A stretch of 64,000 nt of DNA from Pseudomonas sp. TMP9 (GCF_037943105.1 NZ_CP149803.1:1302001-1366000), one strand, 5' to 3'. Numbered from the stretch's first letter, positions 45,157 through 54,669 are shown. Numbers and translations: made by a program. Notes: a model not told the origin generated them from the sequence alone.

Positions 45157-45675
45157 ATGGCCAGTGAACTCTATACCCGGACTAATCAGAAAATCTTCTA
45201 TGCAGGTTTAGCGCTGGAGTCCTGGCGCAAAGCTGAGCAAGCTCAAAGTTTGAATGCCCTAGCCCTGATACAGGCTGAGCGTGAAGCGGCGCTGTTTCAT
45301 CTTTACGGCGCCTTGTTGGGGCTCTGTCACGAAATTGCCGGCTACTACCGTTTGCCCGGCAGTTCAGCGCCACGCGCTGAAAGCTTTTTAGTTCAGTCTG
45401 TGTTGGAGGCGGCGCCCAGCCAAGAGCTAGGCGAGTTGGTAGAGCTGGCACAATCAGCCGACAGTTGGCTAGCGCAGCTACTCAACGCGTATGGCGAGTT
45501 ATTTAAGCCACCACACGCCAGCAAAAAAGCCAAAGTCGATCCCACTACGCCCATGATTATTGCGGTTAGCTTGGATGAGGAAATCGTGCCACTCGCCCAT
45601 GAAGCGCTGGAAGCATGGCGGCAGCAATTGAAGTCGCTCGCGCAGCGGTTTCGTGAAACCTTAAGTGAGTGGTAG
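45157..45675 (+). CDS. Conserved protein of unknown function (DUF6586-like)
   Basis: The 172-residue, mostly helical cytosolic protein resembles a conserved pseudomonad protein regularly found between topA and the SOS genes. No catalytic motif is visible. The ATG at 45157 is preferred over an in-frame codon at 45136. A 77-residue gene follows 78 bp later. Function unknown. Confidence 0.75.
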   Translation: MASELYTRTNQKIFYAGLALESWRKAEQAQSLNALALIQAEREAALFHLYGALLGLCHEIAGYYRLPGSSAPRAESFLVQSVLEAAPSQELGELVELAQSADSWLAQLLNAYGELFKPPHASKKAKVDPTTPMIIAVSLDEEIVPLAHEALEAWRQQLKSLAQRFRETLSEW

Positions 45676-45753
45676 ACCGCTGATTAGGTCAGTGAGTGAG
45701 TCTGACTAGAGTCAGGCCGTTACATTTAAAGCCTTACGTGGAGAGCAAACAGA

Positions 45754-45987
45754 ATGCCTACATCCTTCCTGGAAATTGTTGAATTGCCCGACGGGCGCAT
45801 TGCTTTGCGTCGTGGTGAGGATGAAGAATCTTTGGTCGTGCTGGATTTCTCTGCTGATGCCAAAGCTTTTTTGCAGGGCCAGCATGTAGAAGTGGCCAAG
45901 GCTATGCTTGGTGTGGGCGTACAGATGGCAGGGCGCTTGGCTGAAAATAACTTCCAGCATGAAGAGGGGCCGCGAGTTCTGCATTAA
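45754..45987 (+). CDS. Small conserved protein of unknown function
   Basis: The 77-residue protein (PTSFLEIVELPDGRIALRR at the start; SLVVLDFSADAKAFLQ in the middle) has no signal peptide or known motif. The same small gene lies upstream of lexA-sulA in other pseudomonads. GGAG precedes the ATG at a proper distance. It converges on sulA. Confidence 0.78.
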   Translation: MPTSFLEIVELPDGRIALRRGEDEESLVVLDFSADAKAFLQGQHVEVAKAMLGVGVQMAGRLAENNFQHEEGPRVLH

Positions 45988-46076
45988 TTGTCGGGTTGCT
46001 CGGCGATATGCTCTAGAGCCTTGCACGCTTGTTTGCTAATTGTCTTTGTAGCGCTTCTTAAATCTCTAATGACCTA

Positions 46077-46097
46077 TGCGCACATCCCGTGTGCGCA
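46077..46097. other. Hairpin between converging genes near the sulA stop
   Basis: A perfect 8-bp stem (TGCGCACA / TGTGCGCA) with a TCCCG loop. No T-run; it may protect or end the sulA message. Confidence 0.45.
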
Positions 46098-46108
46098 CTT
46101 GCGCCTGG

Positions 46109-46585
46109 TTAACCCAAGCTGATATTCAGGCTCTGCGCCATACCTTGGCGTGCTGCCAATTCAAGATGTTGGCGAACTTGGCGCGGCAAAGGATGCAGCC
46201 AACTGACCACGGTGTGACTGCGGCCTAGCCTCAAGGCTTGTTGCGCTAATTCCAGTGCGTCCTGCTCGCCGCGTGGGTGTAACAGCAAGATTCGTTCGCG
46301 GTTTAAGCCTGCTTCGCGCAGCCAAACTTGAGTCAGACTGGCCGGCGGTGCGATCAAGGTGAGCCAGCGCTGGTCGTGGATTTCACTGAGTTGACGCAAT
46401 ATTGGCGCGAGAAGATTCAGACAGTGCCCCGCTGCACCACGAAGCGACAGCTCACTGAAAGCGTGTACCTCATCATTTTGCCAGGGCAGCTCACTGCTAT
46501 CGGCAAGTAGTGGAGGCACTGTCGACGCAAGAAACGCATCGAACAGAGGCAGTTGTGTACGGTTCAATGAATGTTGGAACTGCAT
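46109..46585 (-). CDS. sulA: SOS cell-division inhibitor SulA
   Basis: The 158-residue protein belongs to the SulA family, with a RecA/MinD-like core (WLTLIAPPASLTQVWLREAGLN). It blocks FtsZ polymerisation during DNA damage. It lies 10 bp after lexA and is therefore made from the LexA-controlled promoter, an arrangement usual in Pseudomonas and different from E. coli, where sulA stands alone. Confidence 0.92.
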   Translation of the reverse strand: MQFQHSLNRTQLPLFDAFLASTVPPLLADSSELPWQNDEVHAFSELSLRGAAGHCLNLLAPILRQLSEIHDQRWLTLIAPPASLTQVWLREAGLNRERILLLHPRGEQDALELAQQALRLGRSHTVVSWLHPLPRQVRQHLELAARQGMAQSLNISLG

Positions 46586-46595
46586 AGATCCTCCA

Positions 46596-47207
46596 CTAGC
46601 GGCGGATTACGCCGACGCTTAAGCCTTCAATAATCAAATTCTGTTCTTCTAAATTGACTTCGATCGGCGCGAAGTCGGGATTTTCAGCAATCAGCCAAAC
46701 CTTGTTGCCTTCACGCTTGAAGCGTTTAACGGTGACTTCATCATCAAGACGGGCAACGACCACTTGGCCATTACGCGCTTCACGGGTGGTGTGCACGGCC
46801 AACAGATCGCCATCGAAGATGCCAATGTCTTTCATGCTCATGCCGCGCACACGCAACAGGTAGTCTGCTCGAGGGCTGAAGAACGCAGGATTGATTCGGC
46901 AAGATTCTTCGATATGTTGCTGCGCCATAATCGGCGCGCCAGCAGCAACGCGGCCAATTACGGGGAGGCCTTCTTCCTCGTCGGCATTAGGCTCAAAGCC
47001 CGGAATGCGAATGCCCCTTGAAGCGCCAGGGGTCATTTCGATAGCACCCTTGCGGGCCAAGGCCTTGAGGTGCTCTTCGGCCGCGTTGGGTGATTTGAAA
47101 CCTAGTTTTAAGGCGATTTCCGCACGTGTGGGCGGGTAGCCGTTATCCTCAAGGCACTGCTTGATGAAGGCGAGTATTTCAGCTTGGCGCGGAGTTAGTT
47201 TTAGCAT
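46596..47207 (-). CDS. lexA: SOS repressor LexA
   Basis: The 203-residue repressor has an N-terminal winged helix (residues about 1-65) and a C-terminal self-cleaving peptidase domain. The cleavage site is Ala89-Gly90 (GRVAAGAP), with catalytic Ser124 (RGMSMKD) and Lys161 (EVTVKRF). Two SOS boxes lie on its promoter, so it represses itself and sulA. Cleavage is triggered by RecA filaments. Confidence 0.97.
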   Translation of the reverse strand: MLKLTPRQAEILAFIKQCLEDNGYPPTRAEIALKLGFKSPNAAEEHLKALARKGAIEMTPGASRGIRIPGFEPNADEEEGLPVIGRVAAGAPIMAQQHIEESCRINPAFFSPRADYLLRVRGMSMKDIGIFDGDLLAVHTTREARNGQVVVARLDDEVTVKRFKREGNKVWLIAENPDFAPIEVNLEEQNLIIEGLSVGVIRR

Positions 47208-47215
47208 GATCGGCT

Positions 47216-47231
47216 CTGTCTTTTTGTACAG
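47216..47231 (-). promoter_or_regulatory. LexA-binding SOS box 1
   Basis: Perfect CTGT-N8-ACAG, with an AT-rich centre (read on the minus strand), 9 bp upstream of the lexA start codon. It lies downstream of the -10 box. Confidence 0.93.
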
Positions 47232-47234
47232 TGG

Positions 47235-47250
47235 CTGGGATTATATACAG
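47235..47250 (-). promoter_or_regulatory. LexA-binding SOS box 2, overlapping the -10 box
   Basis: On the minus strand it reads CTGT-ATATAATC-CCAG, one mismatch from CTGT-N8-ACAG. It contains the -10 hexamer, so binding should block RNA polymerase directly. Confidence 0.88.
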
Positions 47251-47267
47251 TGGTCGAGGATTGGCAA
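47240..47267 (-). promoter_or_regulatory. lexA-sulA promoter
   Basis: Minus strand: TTGCCA (47262-47267), 16-bp spacer, TATAAT (47240-47245, perfect consensus). Confidence 0.85.
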
Positions 47268-47416
47268 TCCTTGCGTTTTGATCTGTATGCAAGACACTTG
47301 CGCATCACCTGCCAACTACGTTGTTACTCGGGTGGCTTCTCGAGCGTTCAGTAGGGGTTGGCTTCGCCTTTACTTGAACAACTGTGACCCGTTGGCCATA
47401 AGATGGTTGGCTCGGC

Positions 47417-47446
47417 TTGACAAGGCGGGCAGCTGAAACGTATGTT
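47417..47446 (+). promoter_or_regulatory. psrA promoter
   Basis: TTGACA (47417-47422), 18-bp spacer, TATGTT (47441-47446). The -10 is inside the first PsrA-type operator. Confidence 0.72.
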
Positions 47447-47461
47447 TCAAACAAGTGTTTG
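47435..47461 (+). promoter_or_regulatory. Two adjoining PsrA-type operators
   Basis: GAAAC-GTAT-GTTTC (47435-47448) and CAAAC-AAGT-GTTTG (47448-47461) both fit the PsrA consensus G/C-AAAC-N2-4-GTTT-G/C. They share one base and cover the -10 of psrA, so psrA is very likely autorepressed. Confidence 0.85.
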
Positions 47462-47478
47462 TTTAGATGATTAAAGTC

Positions 47479-48186
47479 ATGGCCCAGTCAGAAACCGTTG
47501 AACGCATTCTCGATGCGGCAGAGCAACTTTTTGCGGAGAAAGGTTTCGCAGAAACATCGTTGCGTTTGATCACCAGTAAGGCTGGGGTCAATTTGGCTGC
47601 GGTGAACTATCACTTCGGCTCGAAAAAGGCCCTGATTCAGGCGGTTTTTTCCCGTTTTCTTGGGCCTTTCTGCGTAAGTCTGGAGCGTGAGCTGGATCGC
47701 CGACAGGCCAAGCCTGAGGCCAAGGTCAACCTAGAAGAGCTGCTGGTTTTGTTAGTCGATCAGGCGTTGGCTGTAAAGCCACGCAGTGGTAACGACCTTT
47801 CAATATTTATGCGGTTACTCGGGTTGGCGTTTAGCCAAAGCCAGGGTCATTTGCGTAAATATTTGGAAGAGGTGTACGGCAAAGTGTTTCGCCGTTACAT
47901 GCAATTGGTGCACGAAGCCGCTCCGCGTATTCCGCCGCTGGAATTGTTCTGGCGTGTGCATTTTATGTTGGGCGCTGCAGCGTTTAGCATGTCGGGCATT
48001 AAGGCATTGCGGGCCATGTCAGAAACCGATTTTGGCGTGAATACCTCGATCGAGCAGGTCATGCGCTTGATGGTGCCGTTTCTCGCCGCAGGCATGCGTT
48101 CGGAAACCGGCCTGAGCGACTCAGTCCTGGCCAGTGCCCAGCTTAAACCCCGCGTTAAGGCTTCAGCCATCCTCAGCAAAGTTTGA
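47479..48186 (+). CDS. psrA: TetR family fatty-acid-responsive regulator PsrA
   Basis: About 235 residues. The N-terminal TetR helix-turn-helix (SLRLITSKAGVNLAAVNYHF) is followed by a ligand-binding helical domain. The start MAQSETVERILDAAEQLF matches pseudomonad PsrA, which binds long-chain fatty acids and controls beta-oxidation and rpoS; I therefore chose 47479 over an ATG at 47467. It is divergent from lexA across 271 bp and has two PsrA-type operators on its promoter. Confidence 0.94.
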   Translation: MAQSETVERILDAAEQLFAEKGFAETSLRLITSKAGVNLAAVNYHFGSKKALIQAVFSRFLGPFCVSLERELDRRQAKPEAKVNLEELLVLLVDQALAVKPRSGNDLSIFMRLLGLAFSQSQGHLRKYLEEVYGKVFRRYMQLVHEAAPRIPPLELFWRVHFMLGAAAFSMSGIKALRAMSETDFGVNTSIEQVMRLMVPFLAAGMRSETGLSDSVLASAQLKPRVKASAILSKV

Positions 48187-48233
48187 CCCCCACGGGTGGG
48201 CGTGGTGGATGCTATCCGCTAAGCTAGCCGCCC

Positions 48234-48758
48234 ATGGTTACTCTCGATTTCCTCCACCTCTCCCTCGCTGATCAATGCCTTTACGGCTTTGCCAATGGCC
48301 AATTTCAGCTGCGCTTGAGTGTTTCTACCGCACGTAATGGCGCGGGCGAATGCAATGGTTCCGGCTGTACGCCGCGTGGCCTGCATCAGGTGCGAGCAAA
48401 GATAGGTGAGGGCTTGCCTTCTGCCGCTGTGCTGCGCGGGCGGCGTTGGACGGGAGAGGTGTGGTCGGCTGAGTTACACGCGCAATTTCCCGGTCGTGAT
48501 TGGATTCTCACGCGAATTCTCTGGTTGAGTGGTTGTGAGCCTGGACGCAATCGTTTGGGCAATGTGGATACCTTCCGCCGTTACATTTACATCCACGGTA
48601 CGCCGGACAGCGAGCCCATGGGTGTTGCCCTTTCTCATGGCTGTGTGCGCATGCGTAACAGCGATCTGCTTGAGTTATTTGCCCGCGTGCCCCTTCACTG
48701 TGCGGTACAGATTGACGAGGCAGCCTGTCCAGTTTGGGCGACTGCAACGCTTTATTAA
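48234..48758 (+). CDS. YkuD-domain protein without signal peptide (probable cytosolic L,D-carboxypeptidase)
   Basis: The 174-residue protein carries the YkuD catalytic motif: HGTPDSE followed by SHGCVRMRN, with the nucleophilic Cys. No signal peptide, lipobox or membrane helix precedes it, and its N-terminal strand (VTLDFLHLSLADQCLYGF) is part of the fold. Periplasmic L,D-transpeptidases need export, so this one should act in the cytosol. Signal-less YkuD proteins such as ElsL of Acinetobacter are L,D-carboxypeptidases that trim recycled muropeptides, and this gene sits 9 bp before nagZ, which acts in the same pathway. The function is inferred from these points. Confidence 0.85.
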   Translation: MVTLDFLHLSLADQCLYGFANGQFQLRLSVSTARNGAGECNGSGCTPRGLHQVRAKIGEGLPSAAVLRGRRWTGEVWSAELHAQFPGRDWILTRILWLSGCEPGRNRLGNVDTFRRYIYIHGTPDSEPMGVALSHGCVRMRNSDLLELFARVPLHCAVQIDEAACPVWATATLY

Positions 48759-48767
48759 GGATTGATT

Positions 48768-49778
48768 GTGAGCTCACCCATGCAGGGTTCGATGATGCTG
48801 GACATTGCCGGCACCTGGTTGACGGCTGAAGACCGGCAGATCTTGCGCCAGCCGCAGGTCGCCGGGCTGATTTTGTTTTCGCGCAATATTGAGCACCCCA
48901 ATCAGGTGCGCGAGTTGTCTGGCGCTATACGTGCACTGCGCCCTGATCTGCTCTTGGCCGTAGATCAGGAAGGCGGGCGGGTGCAGCGTTTGCGTCAGGG
49001 GTTTGTGCGTTTGCCCGCGATGCGCGCATTGGCTGATAACGCTAATGCCGAGTATTTGGCTGAGCAGTGTGGCTGGGTGATGGCCATCGAAGTACTAGCC
49101 GCGGGACTGGACCTGAGTTTCGCCCCGGTGCTGGATCTCGATCATCAACGCAGTGCAGTGGTCGGCAGTCGCTCTTTTGAGGGTGACGCGCAGCGCGCCA
49201 CCTTGCTGGCCGGTGCTTTTATCCGGGGCATGAATGCGGCGGGTATGGCTGCTTGCGGCAAGCATTTCCCCGGCCACGGCTGGGCTGAAGCTGATTCCCA
49301 TGTGGCGATTCCCGTGGATGAGCGCAGTCTGGATGAAATTCGTGCTAATGATCTGCTGCCATTTCGTCAATTGAGCCAGCAACTGGCAGCGGTGATGCCG
49401 GCTCATGTTATTTATCCCCGCGTGGATGCCAGCCCAGCTGGGTTTTCGCGGCGTTGGTTGCAGGACATTTTGCGGGGTGAGTTGGGCTTTAACGGCGTTA
49501 TTTTCAGCGACGATCTGTCCATGGCCGGAGCCCATATTGTCGGCGATGCAGCGTGTCGTATCGAGGCGGCGCTAACAGCTGGGTGCGATATGGGCTTGGT
49601 GTGCAACGATCGTGCGGCGGCGGAGCTGGCGTTGAGCGCGTTGCAACGGCTCAAGGTCGAACCGCCGCAAGGGCTTGCGCGGATGCGCCGGCAAGCCTTC
49701 CCCGGCACCGAGTATCGACGGAGTCCGCGCTGGTTAGCTGCACTGGGCAGCCTGCGTGAAGCACAACTAATCGACTAA
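48768..49778 (+). CDS. nagZ: Beta-N-acetylhexosaminidase (murein recycling)
   Basis: About 336 residues, family GH3. NagZ cleaves GlcNAc from anhydro-muropeptides in the cytosol, and its products influence AmpR/AmpC induction. LLAVDQEGGRVQRL, GKHFPGHGWAEADSHVAIP (with the catalytic His of the mobile loop) and IFSDDLSMAGA (nucleophile Asp) are diagnostic. I prefer the GTG at 48768, 7 bp after AAGG; related proteins are usually annotated from the ATG at 48780, which has no ribosome site at proper spacing. It is coupled with the YkuD gene upstream and the phosphorylase 10 bp downstream. Confidence 0.95.
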   Translation: MSSPMQGSMMLDIAGTWLTAEDRQILRQPQVAGLILFSRNIEHPNQVRELSGAIRALRPDLLLAVDQEGGRVQRLRQGFVRLPAMRALADNANAEYLAEQCGWVMAIEVLAAGLDLSFAPVLDLDHQRSAVVGSRSFEGDAQRATLLAGAFIRGMNAAGMAACGKHFPGHGWAEADSHVAIPVDERSLDEIRANDLLPFRQLSQQLAAVMPAHVIYPRVDASPAGFSRRWLQDILRGELGFNGVIFSDDLSMAGAHIVGDAACRIEAALTAGCDMGLVCNDRAAAELALSALQRLKVEPPQGLARMRRQAFPGTEYRRSPRWLAALGSLREAQLID

Positions 49779-49785
49779 GGAGTAA

Positions 49786-50526
<741 letters not shown>

Positions 50527-50543
50527 GGCAATGTTGGCGTAAT

Positions 50544-50572
50544 AAAAAGGGTCGCTTCGTGCGACCCTTTTT
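50544..50572. terminator. Bidirectional terminator between convergent genes
   Basis: A perfect 12-bp stem (AAAAAGGGTCGC / GCGACCCTTTTT) with a TTCGT loop. The A and T runs at the ends make it work in both directions. Confidence 0.95.
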
Positions 50573-50587
50573 ATTGCCTAAGCATGC

Positions 50588-51127
50588 TTACAACGGGCTT
50601 ACGCGAATCAGCAACCCCAGGCTGCCATTATCAACAAAGGTCAGTTCGCCACTTTTCAGGCGGCTGCTTTGCTTGATGCGCTCGCTGTCAGTGAGGGTGC
50701 CGCTGGCGTCGAGTTGGTTGACCCAGATGTCGCTGTCCAGCTCGATCAAGCGGCCGGCTTTGAGGCTGATTGTGCCTTCGATGGGGAAGTGGCCGAACTG
50801 TTCATCACCGGTGCTAATTGCGACGCTGCTGCTTGATCCCCCCAAACTCTGTGACCAAGCTTTGTGCAGCAGTACCTGATAACCGCTGGATGGGCTGAGT
50901 TTGCCCGCTTCGGCATTCAGCGCAGTGCTGCGGCTGTTGCTGCCGTCTACGGGCAGCGCATTTTGCGCCCAATTATCGGGCGGTAGTTGGCCTGCAGAAA
51001 TCGGCTCCGCCGCTTGGCGGAACACGATGACTTCAACCTGATACAGGCTTTCAGCTAGGGCTGCGTTGCTACTGAGCAGGCTCAGCAAAATAAGCGGCAG
51101 TAGGGTCAATATGCGGCGTGCGCGCAT
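50588..51127 (-). CDS. csiV: CsiV family exported protein
   Basis: The 179-residue precursor has a signal peptide (LPLILLSLLSSNAALA). The mature protein starts SLYQVEVIVFRQ, the hallmark of CsiV, a peptidoglycan-binding protein described in Vibrio as needed for the response to D-amino acids. Here it is shorter than some homologues but intact. It follows mfd by 11 bp on the same strand. Function in pseudomonads not known to me. Confidence 0.82.
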   Translation of the reverse strand: MRARRILTLLPLILLSLLSSNAALAESLYQVEVIVFRQAAEPISAGQLPPDNWAQNALPVDGSNSRSTALNAEAGKLSPSSGYQVLLHKAWSQSLGGSSSSVAISTGDEQFGHFPIEGTISLKAGRLIELDSDIWVNQLDASGTLTDSERIKQSSRLKSGELTFVDNGSLGLLIRVSPL

Positions 51128-51138
51128 GGGTTAATCCT

Positions 51139-54100
51139 TTACGTAGAGGGGGTTAAACGCTCAAACAGCGCTTCCAAGGTATTAAATCGGTCTTCCGGGC
51201 GCTCCATGGGCACTTGGAATTTAAACAGTGTGGCACCTTCGAATTTGTAACGGTTTGGCGCGCTCTGGATCAACCTGATTAATGTCAGGGGTTCCACGCA
51301 GGTGTCCGCCGCGAACTCAATACGTCCGCCTTGTGGGCCGGCATCGACCTTCTTGATGCCGAGCTTTTCCGCCTGAAGTTTAAGCAGGGTAATGCGCACC
51401 AGATTTTTGCTTGGCTCAGGCAGTAGGCCGAAACGGTCGATCATCTCCACCTGCAACTCTTTCAGGCCATCCTCGTCGGCGGCATTGGCGATGCGTTTGT
51501 ACATGATTAGGCGTGCGTGCACGTCCGGCAGGTAATCGTCAGGAATCAGCGCTGGTACGCGCAGGTTGATCTCCGGGCCGCCGCCCAGCGGTTGATCAAG
51601 ATTGGGTTGCTCACCCTTGCGGATCGACTTCACCGCACGTTCGAGCATTTCCATATACAGGGTGAAGCCGACCGCTTGAATCTGCCCGCTTTGGCCATCA
51701 CCAAGCAACTCGCCAGCCCCGCGGATTTCCAAGTCGTGGGTGGCCAGCAGAAAGCCTGCGCCTAAATCTTGGGCGTTAGAGATGGCTTCCAAGCGTTTCT
51801 GAGCATCGTCGGTCATTTGCTTGCGCTGCGGAGTGAGCAGGTAGGCATAGGCTTGGTGGTGGCTGCGGCCAACGCGGCCACGTAGCTGATGCAGCTGAGC
51901 CAGGCCGAACTTATCAGCGCGCTCGATGATGATGGTGTTGGCGCTGGGTACGTCGATACCGGTTTCGATGATGGTTGAGGCAATCAATACGTTAAAACGC
52001 TTGTGGTAGAAGTCGCCCATCACCTGTTCCAGCTCGCGTTCGCGCATCTGCCCATGACCGATACCAATGCGAGCCTCCGGCACCAGTTCGGCTAAGTCAG
52101 CGGCGCATTTTTCGATGGTTTTCACATCGTTGTGCAGGTAGTACACCTGACCGCCGCGCAGCAGCTCACGCAACAGCGCTTCTTTAATGGTCGGGTTGTT
52201 CTGCTCCATCACAAAAGTGCGCACGGACAGGCGGCGCGCCGGTGGTGTGGCAATAATCGACAGGTCACGCATGCCAGCGACGGCCATGTTCAAGGTGCGT
52301 GGGATGGGTGTGGCGGTCAGGGTAAGAATATCGACTTCGCTGCGCAGGGTTTTCAGCTGCTCTTTCTGGCGCACGCCAAAGCGGTGCTCTTCGTCGATAA
52401 TCACCAGGCCCAAGTTTTTGAATTTGACGTCGTCCTGCAGCAGCTTGTGGGTGCCGATGACGATATCGACTTTACCTTCGGCCAGTTGCTGCATGGCCTC
52501 GTTGATTTCTTTCGCGCTTTTGAAGCGGCTCATCACCTCAACCCTGACCGGCCAGTCGGCGAAGCGGTCGCGGAAGCTGTTGTAATGCTGCTGCGCCAGC
52601 AGGGTAGTGGGCACCAGTACCGCCACCTGTTTGCCGCCGTGCACGGCGATAAACGCCGCGCGCATAGCCACTTCGGTTTTACCGAAGCCGACGTCGCCGC
52701 ACACCAAGCGATCCATCGGTTTGGAGGACAGCATGTCGCTGTAAACCGCTTCGATGGCCGACTGCTGATCCGGTGTTTCTTCGAACGGGAAGCCGGCGCT
52801 GAAGGTGCTGTAGTCAGCCTTAGGGTCCGCGAAGGCATAGCCCTCGCGGGCAGCGCGGCGGGCATAGATGTGCAGCAGTTCGGCGGCTACATCGCGCACT
52901 TGTTCGGCCGCTTTGCGTTTGGCCTTCTGCCAGACTTCTGAGCCAAGGCGGTGCAGGGGGGCGAGGGCGTCGTCGCTGCCGGTGTAACGTGCGATCAAAT
53001 GCAGGCTGGCCACTGGCACATAAAGCTTGGCTTCTTCGGCGTACATCAGGGCCAGAAACTCAGCGGCTTGGCCGTCGAACTCCATGGTCACCAGGCCTAG
53101 GTAGCGACCCACGCCGTGGTCAATGTGCACCACTGGCGCGCCTTCACGCAGCTCAGTGAGGTTTTTGATAGCGTTGTCGCCGCCATCGCGAGATTTCTCA
53201 CGGCGCCTGCGTTGCATCACACGCTGACCGAACAGCGGGCTTTCCGCTATCAGGGCCAGGTTTTCAAGTTGCAGGCCATCATCCATTGGCGCAATGCAGA
53301 TACCCAGGCGCTGTTTGCTGGCAGTGAACGCTGGCCAGCTGTCGAATTCGTTAGGCTTGAGCTTGAGGCGTGCCAGCAACTCCAGCAGCACTTCGCGGCG
53401 GCCGGCGGATTCCGCGCAGAACAGCACCCGGCCTGGGTATTCCTCAATAAAGTGCCGCAGCGCCGCCAGGGGTTCGCCGGCCTTGGCTTGAATAGCCAAG
53501 TCGGGCAGTGGCTTGGCATCGAAGCGCGTGCGGCCGACGCCAGTGTCGATATCGTCTTGGCTGACCACCACGCGCGGCCAATTCTTTAACCGGGCGAAAC
53601 AGTCATCCACTGTCAGAAAGATATCAGCAGGCGGCAACAGCGGACGTTCAGGGTCAACGCGGCGTTCTTCATAACGCCCGCGGGCATCAACCCAGAACTG
53701 CTCGGCAGCCTTCTCGATGCCGGGCAGGGAAAACACCTGAGTGTCGGCAGGCAGGTAGTCAAAGAGGGTGGCGGTTTCTTCAAAGAACAGCGGCAGGTAG
53801 TACTCGATGCCGGCCGGTGTGATGCCTGTGGTCAGGTCTTGGTAGATTGGGCAGCGGCGGAAATCCACATCGAAACGCTCACGAAAGCGCCCGCGAAAAT
53901 CGGTGACGGCTTTCTTTTCCAGCGGAAACTCGCGCGCCGGCAGCAGTTTGATCGACTCGACCTTATCGATGGAGCGCTGGTTTTCTGGATCGAAGGTACG
54001 CAGGGTTTCGATTTCGTCATCGAACAGATCAATGCGATACGGCAGTTTGCTGCCCATCGGGAACAGATCAATCAGCGCGCCGCGCACAGCGAACTCGCCA

Positions 54101-54609
54101 TGCTCATAAACCGTATCGACGCAGCGATAACCGGCGGCCTCCAAATTGCCGCGCATTTGGTTGACGTCTAGCTGCTGGCCAACCTGCAGCACCAGGCTGC
54201 TGCCAAGCAGAAAACGCTTGGGCGCCAAACGGTGTAGGGCGGTGGTGATCGGCACTACCAACACGCCATGTTTCAGCTCAGGCAGGCGATACAGCGCGGC
54301 AATACGCTGGGAAATGATGTCCTGGTGCGGCGAAAACAGGTCGTAGGGCAGGGTTTCCCAATCGGGAAAATGCAACACCGGCAAGTCTGGGGCGAAAAAG
54401 CTCAGCTCCTCCTGCAGGCGCTCGGCACTTTGGCTGTCGGCGGTCAGCAGCAGGGTGAAGCGTTTGGCATGGCTGGCGGCCTCGGCTATCGCCAGGCTCA
54501 GCGCGGCACCGGGCAGGTTGCCCCAGTGTTGTTTGCCGGCAGCAACCGGCAGGGAAGGTAACTGCAATACGGATGAGATCGGCACGGACACAGGCTGCTC
54601 TAAGGTCAT
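51139..54609 (-). CDS. mfd: Transcription-repair coupling factor
   Basis: The 1156-residue protein pulls stalled RNA polymerase off damaged DNA and recruits UvrA. The N-terminal UvrB-like module (about 1-350) is followed by a CarD-like polymerase-interaction domain (VVHIDHGVGRYLGLVTMEFD, about 500-560), a RecG-like translocase (Walker A VCGDVGFGKTE, DEEH in VIIDEEHRFG, RTLNMAVAGMRD, QLRGRVGRSHHQAYAYLL) and a C-terminal autoinhibitory domain. Length is normal. It is divergent from gap, whose promoter overlaps its upstream region. Confidence 0.97.
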   Translation of the reverse strand: MTLEQPVSVPISSVLQLPSLPVAAGKQHWGNLPGAALSLAIAEAASHAKRFTLLLTADSQSAERLQEELSFFAPDLPVLHFPDWETLPYDLFSPHQDIISQRIAALYRLPELKHGVLVVPITTALHRLAPKRFLLGSSLVLQVGQQLDVNQMRGNLEAAGYRCVDTVYEHGEFAVRGALIDLFPMGSKLPYRIDLFDDEIETLRTFDPENQRSIDKVESIKLLPAREFPLEKKAVTDFRGRFRERFDVDFRRCPIYQDLTTGITPAGIEYYLPLFFEETATLFDYLPADTQVFSLPGIEKAAEQFWVDARGRYEERRVDPERPLLPPADIFLTVDDCFARLKNWPRVVVSQDDIDTGVGRTRFDAKPLPDLAIQAKAGEPLAALRHFIEEYPGRVLFCAESAGRREVLLELLARLKLKPNEFDSWPAFTASKQRLGICIAPMDDGLQLENLALIAESPLFGQRVMQRRRREKSRDGGDNAIKNLTELREGAPVVHIDHGVGRYLGLVTMEFDGQAAEFLALMYAEEAKLYVPVASLHLIARYTGSDDALAPLHRLGSEVWQKAKRKAAEQVRDVAAELLHIYARRAAREGYAFADPKADYSTFSAGFPFEETPDQQSAIEAVYSDMLSSKPMDRLVCGDVGFGKTEVAMRAAFIAVHGGKQVAVLVPTTLLAQQHYNSFRDRFADWPVRVEVMSRFKSAKEINEAMQQLAEGKVDIVIGTHKLLQDDVKFKNLGLVIIDEEHRFGVRQKEQLKTLRSEVDILTLTATPIPRTLNMAVAGMRDLSIIATPPARRLSVRTFVMEQNNPTIKEALLRELLRGGQVYYLHNDVKTIEKCAADLAELVPEARIGIGHGQMRERELEQVMGDFYHKRFNVLIASTIIETGIDVPSANTIIIERADKFGLAQLHQLRGRVGRSHHQAYAYLLTPQRKQMTDDAQKRLEAISNAQDLGAGFLLATHDLEIRGAGELLGDGQSGQIQAVGFTLYMEMLERAVKSIRKGEQPNLDQPLGGGPEINLRVPALIPDDYLPDVHARLIMYKRIANAADEDGLKELQVEMIDRFGLLPEPSKNLVRITLLKLQAEKLGIKKVDAGPQGGRIEFAADTCVEPLTLIRLIQSAPNRYKFEGATLFKFQVPMERPEDRFNTLEALFERLTPST

Positions 54610-54669
54610 GGCACAGGGCGGCGATTGTACCGGGCGTTTATATGCGGTGTCAGTTACGACAGTCGTGCA

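Noticed and set aside
48186..48205. CCCACGGGTGGG after psrA as a terminator
   Set aside because: The stem is only 4 bp and lacks a T-run.
52132..52941. A 269-codon forward reading frame
   Set aside because: It is antisense to mfd within the translocase domain; no ribosome site or recognisable domain.
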